Source of the DNA: PALSA-894 sp034669145
GTDB lineage: Bacteria > Pseudomonadota > Alphaproteobacteria > Rhizobiales > Xanthobacteraceae
DNA: 12,119 nucleotides
Reading direction: 5' to 3'
Assembly: GCA_034669145.1 (NCBI GenBank)
Contig: JAXDNY010000205.1
Location: 1 to 12,119 of the forward strand
The notes below the pieces were generated by a model that ran no database searches, was not told where the DNA came from, and was given only the letters and a program-made list of their open reading frames with translations. Both the position numbers and the translations under genes were made by a program. Within the stretch, counting starts at the first letter, position 1, and every line of letters starts with the position of its first letter. Of this stretch, positions 5,612 to 11,014 are shown in pieces.

Positions 5612-6166
5612 CTAATGGGTCGCGACGTAGCCGGCGGTGACTTCGTCCTTGTGCGCGGCGAAGGCTGCCAGGACTTCCGCCTTTTCGCCCTTCGGAACCT
5701 TGACGTGGTCCAGGGTTCGTCCGAGCTCTGCCGCGACCTCGTCGAATTCTGCCGGGGAAATCCGCAGGTCCCGGTGAGCCTCCTCAAGGCCGAGCGGCGT
5801 TTTGCCGGGCTTGGTGGCCGTGTACTGGAACGGCCCACCCGAGACGTTGCAGACCCACGTCGTCCGCATGAACTTGAGGCCGGGCAGCCGTCCGAGGTTC
5901 TTGGTATGCCATTCCGCAAGCTGCGGGTTCCTGGACTTCTGGCCGACGATGGGGTTCTTCACGACGGCATCGCTGAAGTGATCGACCACGGCGGCGATGG
6001 CGAAGACGCCGCCCAGCCGCTCGTACAGACTCTTCTCGGGCGTGGGTTGCTTGGCCTGCGCGTACACGGGATCCGTCCCCGCCAATACAGCGACCGGGGC
6101 GGCGGTCAGCGCAAGTCCTGCAACCACGGTTCGTCGTGAAACGGAATTGGAAATATCCGCAGTCAT
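5612..6166 (-). CDS. Tat-exported group 1 truncated haemoglobin
   Basis: A 184-residue protein. Residues 9-30 (VSRRTVVAGLALTAAPVAVLAG) are a twin-arginine signal, and a likely cleavage site follows YAQA. The rest is a truncated globin: SLYERLGGVFAIAAVVDHFS at the start of helices A/B and the proximal haem His131 in GLEEAHRDLRIS, a hallmark of group I (trHbN). Such proteins bind haem and oxidise or otherwise handle NO; a Tat signal puts this one in the periplasm, next to a nitrite reductase that makes NO. The B10 position, normally Tyr after Phe (FY), reads Phe64-Ser65, so ligand stabilisation must differ. AAGGAG lies 5 bases before the ATG at 6166, preferred over an in-frame start at 6220. 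A Crp/Fnr-type palindrome lies upstream. Family call secure; the exact reaction is inferred. Confidence 0.87.
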   Translation of the reverse strand: MTADISNSVSRRTVVAGLALTAAPVAVLAGTDPVYAQAKQPTPEKSLYERLGGVFAIAAVVDHFSDAVVKNPIVGQKSRNPQLAEWHTKNLGRLPGLKFMRTTWVCNVSGGPFQYTATKPGKTPLGLEEAHRDLRISPAEFDEVAAELGRTLDHVKVPKGEKAEVLAAFAAHKDEVTAGYVATH

Positions 6167-6217
6167 CGTGAGCTCCTTGGATCGACCTCGTGCCGCCCGC
6201 CCATTGGTGCTTAAGCT

Positions 6218-6260
6218 CACGTAGCAGGCTACCGATCGGCGATCTGAGCTAAATTGCTCA
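6218..6260 (-). promoter_or_regulatory. Crp/Fnr-type operator B with spaced -10, before the haemoglobin gene
   Basis: TGAGCTAAATTGCTCA (6245-6260, centre 6252.5) has perfect half-sites TGAGC and GCTCA separated by six bases. Reading leftward, TACGTG begins 29.5 bases from the centre (6223 to 6218), giving a predicted start near 6211 and a leader of about 45 bases. It lies between the nitrite reductase stop and the haemoglobin start, so the haemoglobin gene probably has its own promoter instead of relying on read-through. Confidence 0.65.
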
Positions 6261-6292
6261 CGGCGCGATTTCCGTGCTCGATCGCACCGGCA

Positions 6293-8314
6293 TTAGTGGC
6301 CGCCGCCAGCCTCGACCTTGCCGTCGAAAATGTCCGGATTCGGCGCACCTTCGACATGCAGGATGCCGGCCAATCCACGCTCGAGACGCGATAGCGCGTG
6401 ATCGACCAGGATGTAGTTGCCGGGCACGTCGAGCTTGAGCTCGGTGATGACCGCGCCGCCCGCCGGGACGGAGACAGTTTGCACACCGCGCAAGGGCTCG
6501 CTGAGAACGCCGCCGAGGTTGTAGACGCGGTCGAAAATCTCGCCGATGACGTGGAACGAGGAGGTGTAGTTCGGGCCGCCGACGCCGAAGAAAATGCGGA
6601 TGGTTTCGCCGACCTTGGCTTCCAGCGGATGCAGTTTTGACAGCGCCCCAACCGCGCCGTTGAAGACGAAATATTCCGGCCGCTCGTTCAGCAGTTTTTC
6701 GACGCTGAACTCCTGGCTGCCGCGGTGACCGAACGGCGCCTCGGTATAGATTTCGCCCTGCATGACATAGAACTCGCGATCGACCGGCGGCAGCCCGCCT
6801 TCGGGCTCGACCAGAATGAGCCCATACATGCCGTTGGCGATGTGGTGGGCCACCATCGGCGTGGCGCAGTGATAGACATAGAGGCCTGGAATCAGCGCCT
6901 TGAACTTGAACGATTTCTCCCCGCCCGGATCGACCTGGGTGGCGGCGGCGCCGCCGCCGGGTCCGGTCGCAGCATGAAAATCGACCGAGTGAATCATCGT
7001 GCTATCGGCGGAATTCCTGACCCGCACGTCCACAGTGTCGCCGACGCGAACGCGCAGCATCGGACCTGGGACGCGGCCGTTGAACGTCCAGTAGCCGAAC
7101 GTGGTCCCTTCGGCGAGGCGGCCTTCGAGCTCGACCGCATTGAGATCGACCCGCACCGTTTGCGGCGGGCGGTTGCCGATGGGCGGCGGGACTTCGGTCG
7201 CTTTCTGCGAGATGTCGGCTTCGACCAGAACCTGAGCGGGCGGCCGCGGTGTGACGATGAACTGTCCTCGCATGCCCGCCAGTTCGTGACCGGGCGTGCT
7301 GCACAAATAGACGAAATCGCCCGCGCGCGTGGCGCGGAAGGCCATCGTCGTGCTCGCGCCGCGGCCGACGATACGCGGCGATTTCACATCCTGAGCGGGG
7401 AAGACGATGTCGTGCTCGGCCCCTTCGCCGTTGATCAGGATGATCTGGACGGTCTGTCCCTCCGCGGCTGACAGTATCGGATTCACTTGTCCGTCGATGG
7501 TGCCGCCGACGCCGAGATACACCATCCGGCCCTCGGCGATGCCTGAACGCAGCGTATAGCGCGCATCGGGCACGTAGCCGGCCGCACGCTGGTCGCCTGG
7601 AGCCGACGGTTGAGTGGGAGCCGCCGCGGGAGGTTGCGCGCGTTGGGCAACGGCGGGCGCACCCGCCGGAGACGTCGCCGCGACCAGATAGGCGATCACG
7701 TCCTTGCGTTCGTTCGCGGTCTTCAATCCCGGGAACGGCATCTTGTTCTGCGGAATCAGTTTTTGCGGATCGAGCAGATAGGCATCGAGTGTCGCTACGT
7801 CCCAGACGACCTTGGCGGCCTTCATTGGGTCTGAATAATTGTAGTTCGGCACTTCACCGGACTTCTTGCCGATGATCCCCGCGAGACTCGGACCGAGCGC
7901 GTTCTTGCCCGGCTCCAGCGAATGGCAGGCCTGGCATTTTCGATAGACCTGCCGGCCTGCTGCCGCGTCGCCATCGGCAGACGTTGCGGCGGCAGCGGTC
8001 GGTGTCGGGGTTGCTTGTGCAACAGGTTGCGCCGGAGGCGTTGCCGCCATGACGTGGGGCGCGGCCGGGACGGCTGCGGGTTGCGGATGCACCGCCTCGG
8101 CGGTTCTGACATTGGGACTTTGTGCCGCGGCCGGCGCGGGGCTTTTGGAAGGATGGGATTGCGGTGCCTGCGCGCCCGGTTCGACCGTCGCCGCCCCCGC
8201 CGATCCCGCGGGCGTTGACGAAACAGAGGCCACGTATAGGCCCGCAAAAATGACACAAGCCGCGATTGCCAGGACGTACCATTCCCGCAGTCTCGCAAGA
8301 ATCGCTCCACGCAT
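6293..8314 (-). CDS. nirK: Copper nitrite reductase with fused N-terminal cytochrome c and extra cupredoxin
   Basis: A 673-residue fusion. Order: membrane anchor (about 13-31, RLREW before it, so the rest is periplasmic); Pro/Ala linker (to about 112); class I cytochrome c with C127-QA-C130-H131 and Met192 in KMPFPG; a second Pro/Ala linker; an extra cupredoxin (about 250-356) with complete type 1 copper ligands His301, Cys338, His343, Met348; then the two-domain NirK core (about 385-665). In the core, type 1 ligands are His442, Cys483, His491, Met496; type 2 ligands His447, His482, His638; catalytic Asp445 and His588. HCATP...HHIANGMYGLILVEP and SSFHVIGEIFD resemble the Neisseria AniA class. 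It reduces nitrite to NO; the fused domains should bring electrons from the respiratory chain. GGAGG lies 7 bases before the ATG at 8314. No nirV is visible nearby. Confidence 0.93.
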   Translation of the reverse strand: MRGAILARLREWYVLAIAACVIFAGLYVASVSSTPAGSAGAATVEPGAQAPQSHPSKSPAPAAAQSPNVRTAEAVHPQPAAVPAAPHVMAATPPAQPVAQATPTPTAAAATSADGDAAAGRQVYRKCQACHSLEPGKNALGPSLAGIIGKKSGEVPNYNYSDPMKAAKVVWDVATLDAYLLDPQKLIPQNKMPFPGLKTANERKDVIAYLVAATSPAGAPAVAQRAQPPAAAPTQPSAPGDQRAAGYVPDARYTLRSGIAEGRMVYLGVGGTIDGQVNPILSAAEGQTVQIILINGEGAEHDIVFPAQDVKSPRIVGRGASTTMAFRATRAGDFVYLCSTPGHELAGMRGQFIVTPRPPAQVLVEADISQKATEVPPPIGNRPPQTVRVDLNAVELEGRLAEGTTFGYWTFNGRVPGPMLRVRVGDTVDVRVRNSADSTMIHSVDFHAATGPGGGAAATQVDPGGEKSFKFKALIPGLYVYHCATPMVAHHIANGMYGLILVEPEGGLPPVDREFYVMQGEIYTEAPFGHRGSQEFSVEKLLNERPEYFVFNGAVGALSKLHPLEAKVGETIRIFFGVGGPNYTSSFHVIGEIFDRVYNLGGVLSEPLRGVQTVSVPAGGAVITELKLDVPGNYILVDHALSRLERGLAGILHVEGAPNPDIFDGKVEAGGGH

Positions 8315-8491
8315 TGCACGGCCTCCGTCTGCGCCGGGTTCGCTGAGCAACAAAGCCCGGCCGCTGCAATTGCGCCGGGGCCTGCCGGATTTTGGGATTG
8401 AGGGGAGCCCGTTACGGCGCCCCACAGTTGAGACTAGGCCCATCCCGAAGGAAGAGTCTGTATAGAATTGACCAACTCATGCCCGTCGCGT

Positions 8492-8529
8492 GTGGTTCTG
8501 CACGAGCAGCCGGGAGTCTGGATTTGGTT
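8492..8529 (+). pseudogene. Remnant of the 3' end of a second Crp/Fnr gene
   Basis: Positions 8493-8515 match 5496-5518, inside the last codons of the Crp/Fnr gene, exactly over 23 bases, and the match continues with scattered changes to 8529 against 5532. Read in the same frame it gives VLHEQPG followed by VWI where the intact gene has IKI, and the stop TAG is changed to TGG. Nothing before 8492 resembles the gene. It is probably the leftover of a deleted paralogue or a recombination scar. Confidence 0.65.
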
Positions 8530-8577
8530 TTATTCAAATGATCAAGAGGCGGGACAAATGGTCACGACCGCTTGATG

Positions 8578-8620
8578 TGAGCAATTTTGCTCAGCTTGCA
8601 CCCTGACAAGGGCGTAGCGT
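8578..8620 (+). promoter_or_regulatory. Crp/Fnr-type operator C with spaced -10, before glsB-like gene
   Basis: TGAGCAATTTTGCTCA (8578-8593, centre 8585.5) has perfect half-sites. Rightward, TAGCGT begins at 8615, again 29.5 bases from the centre, with a predicted start near 8627 and a leader of about 101 bases. Leftward, the same position reads TGTCCC, so the site appears to serve the glsB-like gene and the kinase. An influence on nirK, whose ATG is about 270 bases away, cannot be excluded. Confidence 0.65.
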
Positions 8621-8727
8621 TGTCCGGGTACTCTCAGGCGATCGCCGACTGAGGTCCTTCGGCAGCCGGGCTTTCGTATCCTGGGAGGATTTGTCCGGCT
8701 ATCCGGGTAATCCGGAAGGGTACGACA

Positions 8728-9033
8728 ATGCACATGTCGAGCGAGAGCCTTCTGGTCATCCTGCTGGTCGGCCTCATCGCCGGGTGGCTCGCCGGCCAGA
8801 TCGTGCAGGGCACCGGGTTCGGGATCGTCGGCGATCTGATCATTGGCGTCATCGGGGCGTTCATCGGCAGCTGGCTCCTGCCGCGACTCGGCATCCATCT
8901 TGGGACCGGCCTCGTTGCGGCGATCGTCAACGCCACCCTCGGTGCATTGGTGCTGCTGTTGATCCTCAGGCTCGTCCGCGGCGGAGGCGGATGGCGCGGC
9001 GGCTGGGGTGGAAACTGGGGAAGACGCTGGTAG
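8728..9033 (+). CDS. GlsB/YeaQ/YmgE family membrane protein
   Basis: A 101-residue protein of the family formerly called transglycosylase-associated. It has three hydrophobic segments: LLVILLVGLIAGWLAGQIV (about 7-26), GIVGDLIIGVIGAFIGSWLL (about 32-51) and GLVAAIVNATLGALVLLLIL (about 61-80). The motif GWLAG...G.G.GIVGDLIIGVIGAFIGSWL is typical of the family. The tail is Gly/Trp/Arg-rich (RGGGGWRGGWGGNWGRRW). These small inner-membrane proteins are linked to general stress; their molecular function is not established. GGAAGGG precedes the ATG at 8728 by 7 bases; a second ATG at 8734 is possible. The kinase gene starts 23 bases after the stop, so they form an operon. The predicted Crp/Fnr operator C lies upstream, which would tie it to the same regulon as the haemoglobin. 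Confidence 0.9.
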   Translation: MHMSSESLLVILLVGLIAGWLAGQIVQGTGFGIVGDLIIGVIGAFIGSWLLPRLGIHLGTGLVAAIVNATLGALVLLLILRLVRGGGGWRGGWGGNWGRRW

Positions 9034-9056
9034 TTGCCATCGATCGGGAGCTCGCC

Positions 9057-9839
9057 ATGCAAACATCGGATTGGTTGGAGCGCCCGTTCACCGCCGACAC
9101 ATTGGCCTTGCTCAGCACTCCGCCGCTCGAACAAAAGCCGCATGCAGCGGTGACGGAATTGCAGGCCGCGCTCGCGCGTGAAGCGGCGTTGCGACGGGAG
9201 ATGAGCGATCTGGCGCAGCGGCAGGTCATGCTGGCGCAGGAGTTCGAGCACCGCCTCATCAACGGTCTGCAAGTGATCTCAAGCCTGCTGTCGCTGCAAA
9301 GCCGCGCCGCCAAGACGTCCGAGGCAGCCGATCAATTGACCATCGCGGCCGGCCGGGTTGCCGCGCTCGGGCGCGTGCATCGCCGGCTGCATCTGCTCGA
9401 TCATCAGGATCATGTGGAGTTCAAGCGCTACCTCGATCACCTGTGCGAGGACCTCTCGCGTCTGCTGTGCGAGGAATCGGGCGATTGCGCCATTCTGGTC
9501 GAGGGCACGAACGCCGAGATCCCGACGGTGTTCGCCATTCCACTCGGCTTTATCGTCAACGAACTGATCACCAATTCGGTGAAATACGCCAAAGGCAACA
9601 TCACCGTCCGGTTTGAAACGACGGCGCCCGGCTGTTACGCGCTCTCGGTGTCGGATGGCGGACCGGGATTGCCGATGGGCTTCGATCCTGGCGGCAGCAA
9701 GGGGCTCGGAATGAGGATTGTCAGGGCACAGGTGAAGCAGATCGGCGGCGAATTGCACATTTCGGCAGGAGACAAGGGCCGCGGGACGCGGTTTACAGTC
9801 GCGTTCTCGTCAGCATCGGCGGCCAATGCGGCGCGTTAG
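9057..9839 (+). CDS. Soluble sensor histidine kinase of the HisKA_2 type
   Basis: A 260-residue kinase. The phospho-acceptor helix is EFEHRLINGLQVISSLLSLQ with His65, the HisKA_2 pattern found in alphaproteobacterial kinases of the general stress and light-response type. The HATPase domain carries the N box FIVNELITNSVKYA (Asn168/Asn173), SDGGPGLP with Asp200, GSKGLGMRIV and GRGTRFTVAF. Residues 1-60 have no membrane helix and no PAS or GAF domain, only a likely coiled coil (VTELQAALAREAALRREMSD), so its input is not visible and it is cytoplasmic. GGGAG lies 6 bases before the ATG at 9057; the open frame further upstream overlaps glsB and is a shadow. There is no response regulator in the window. 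Its cognate might be a PhyR-type regulator elsewhere; that is inference. Confidence 0.9.
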   Translation: MQTSDWLERPFTADTLALLSTPPLEQKPHAAVTELQAALAREAALRREMSDLAQRQVMLAQEFEHRLINGLQVISSLLSLQSRAAKTSEAADQLTIAAGRVAALGRVHRRLHLLDHQDHVEFKRYLDHLCEDLSRLLCEESGDCAILVEGTNAEIPTVFAIPLGFIVNELITNSVKYAKGNITVRFETTAPGCYALSVSDGGPGLPMGFDPGGSKGLGMRIVRAQVKQIGGELHISAGDKGRGTRFTVAFSSASAANAAR

Positions 9840-9848
9840 CGCGCGCAT
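9826..9848. terminator. Candidate hairpin between convergent genes
   Basis: ATGCG-CGCG (9826-9835, with one bulged G) pairs with CGCG-CGCAT (9840-9848) around TTAG. It spans the end of the kinase gene and the stop of the leftward small gene. There is no T-run on either strand, so it is at best a weak, bidirectional barrier. Confidence 0.3.
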
Positions 9849-10066
9849 CAGGCGACGACTTCGGACCGGGCCGACACCGTCAAATCGCTTTCGAACACCA
9901 CGCGCTCGTGCTTTTCGTGGGCGCTCTTGATTTGATAGCTCGGGTCGCCCGTGTCGCGATCGGATGGCGGCATCAACCGGCGGACCTCGTATTCCCCGGG
10001 GGCTGCCGCGCGAAGAATTCTTGGAACAAGATCGACCGCCTGCCCGACCGAGAATTTATGCGTCAC
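9848..10066 (-). CDS. Small conserved-type protein of unknown function
   Basis: A 72-residue cytosolic protein. MTHKFSVGQAVDLVPRILRA followed by GEYEVRRLMP, YQIKSAHEKHERVVFESDL and a short tail suggests a small beta barrel of SH3 or KOW type: a V-G-x-x-V-D-L strand, a Y-E-V strand and a Y-x-I-K strand. Small proteins of this pattern occur in Bradyrhizobium-type genomes as far as I recall, but none has a known function to me. It starts with GTG at 10066, with AAGGA 6 bases before it; no ATG would preserve the first strand. It converges with the kinase gene (8 bases between stop codons) and is probably a single-gene unit. The gap of 197 bases to the next gene on the right would hold its promoter. 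Confidence 0.72.
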   Translation of the reverse strand: MTHKFSVGQAVDLVPRILRAAAPGEYEVRRLMPPSDRDTGDPSYQIKSAHEKHERVVFESDLTVSARSEVVA

Positions 10067-10263
10067 AAAACGTCCTTTCCGATCCTCAATCCTGATTTCG
10101 TTCGCGATCAGTCGATATGGGGATGACGCGGATGAATAGATAGGGCGGATTTCTCCGGCGGGCTGGCGCCGGGGCTGAGTGACGTCCGCAATAGAGTTTT
10201 CCCAAGCGGAACCATTGCTCCTCGCGGCTCGTTCCCTTTCGACAGAGCGGAAATGGAAAACTC

Positions 10264-10530
10264 ATGCAAAAATTGTTGATCTTGTTGGGCGCCGCGGCAG
10301 CGATCACTGTCTACGCCCCCGCGCAATCGCATGCGCAAGGCATCGGAATCGGGGTGCCCGGCGTCGGGATCCAAGTCGGCGAGCCGGATCGTCCGCGCTA
10401 CCGCGACCGCCGCGGTGACTATGACCGCCCGCAATTCCGCGAGCGCGAAGTGCGATCCGACCGGGGATGCCGGACTGTCACGATCGAGCGCGACGATGGG
10501 TCGGTGCGCAGAATTCGCCGCTGCGACTGA
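10264..10530 (+). CDS. Small secreted protein of unknown function
   Basis: An 88-residue precursor. Residues 1-24 form a Sec signal peptide (Lys3, hydrophobic LLILLGAAAAITV, cleavage after SHA). The mature part starts with a Gly-rich repeat-like GIGIGVPGVGIQVGE, continues as an Arg/Asp-rich disordered stretch (RPRYRDRRGDYDRP) and ends with CRTVTIERDDGSVRRIRRC; Cys69 and Cys87 could form a disulphide around this final hairpin. The high charge and signal suggest a periplasmic or exported protein. A purine-rich GGAAATGGAAAA run before the ATG serves as a poor ribosome site. A clear terminator follows. I do not recognise a named family, though the layout is common in Bradyrhizobium-type genomes. 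Confidence 0.8.
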   Translation: MQKLLILLGAAAAITVYAPAQSHAQGIGIGVPGVGIQVGEPDRPRYRDRRGDYDRPQFREREVRSDRGCRTVTIERDDGSVRRIRRCD

Positions 10531-10541
10531 TGCTGTTGAAT

Positions 10542-10573
10542 GGGTGGCCGGTTTCGAACCGGCCGCCCGTTTT
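10542..10573 (+). terminator. Rho-independent terminator after the secreted protein gene
   Basis: GGGTGGCCGGTT (10542-10553) pairs with AACCGGCCGCCC (10557-10568), with one G-T pair, around the tiny loop TCG, and is followed by GTTTT. It starts 12 bases after the stop of the secreted protein gene and ends the unit before the next gene. Confidence 0.75.
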
Positions 10574-10665
10574 CAACCCTGTTAGGGAGGGATTGTCGCC
10601 AGCCCAATGGCGTTTTTAGGAGCGCCGCTCGCGACTGCGAGTGGGGAAGGCATTTCGCACCCTCA

Positions 10666-10989
10666 ATGTTACCGCATGCACTCCAGTTGATACCTTTTAT
10701 CGCGATTGGCTCGGCCATCTTGCTCGGGGTCACAATCGGCATCATTTGCTATCGCCAAGGATTTCGCCGGACCGGTTTTGGTGTTTCGTCGCGGCAGTCA
10801 GTCGTGTCGATTTTTCGGAGATTGTGGTCTGCCGTTGTCCCGACGCGCACCTCGCGGCTTGACCCCCTCATTCACGATCCGGATTCGTCGAGACCTCACG
10901 ATCTCGATGACCCATTCTTCGACAGGAAAGTCCAGGAACGGGTCGGTGCCGCGATTGCCAAGGCCGCTCTGAGCAGAGCGAAGCCATAA
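10666..10989 (+). CDS. Small membrane-anchored protein of unknown function
   Basis: With the ATG at 10666 this gives 107 residues: one hydrophobic segment (about 5-28, ALQLIPFIAIGSAILLGVTI) followed by a basic stop-transfer (CYRQGFRRTG) and a polar tail ending in DDPFFDRKVQERVGAAIAKA, probably helical. The same frame is open back to 10540, but that part overlaps the terminator and reads as non-coding, so I chose 10666. The ribosome site is weak: AAGG about 15 bases upstream. I do not recognise a family. The hydrophobic start plus basic residues after it suggest the tail is cytosolic or that it is a single-pass anchor. It converges with the TonB-dependent receptor (25 bases between stops). Coding status is likely but not certain. 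Confidence 0.55.
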   Translation: MLPHALQLIPFIAIGSAILLGVTIGIICYRQGFRRTGFGVSSRQSVVSIFRRLWSAVVPTRTSRLDPLIHDPDSSRPHDLDDPFFDRKVQERVGAAIAKAALSRAKP

Positions 10990-11014
10990 CAGCACCGGGT
11001 CGGCGCGGCGCCGC

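Larger units (their letters stand above)
8315..8727. other. Intergenic region between divergent nirK and glsB-like genes
   Basis: This 413-base gap holds the nirK Shine-Dalgarno (8322-8326, read leftward), a decayed copy of the Crp/Fnr 3' end (8493-8529), a Crp/Fnr-type palindrome with -10 facing right (8578-8620), and the glsB Shine-Dalgarno (GGAAGGG, ending 7 bases before 8728). A leftward TATACA (8464-8459) is a possible nirK -10, without a clear -35. No gene or further Crp/Fnr palindrome is seen facing nirK. Confidence 0.6.

Noticed and set aside
4174..5640. Long rightward open frame of 488 codons
   Set aside because: It runs antisense to the RHH gene and in another frame through the Crp/Fnr gene; its translation is Arg/Gly/Pro-rich without any domain, a GC-rich shadow.
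6725..7471. Rightward 248-codon open frame inside nirK
   Set aside because: It is the complement of the cupredoxin and NirK core coding region, with no ribosome site and no recognisable domain.
8532..8545. Possible FNR/FixK box (TTGAT-N4-ATCAA) before nirK
   Set aside because: Only the ATCAA half is present (8541-8545); the left half reads ATTCA.
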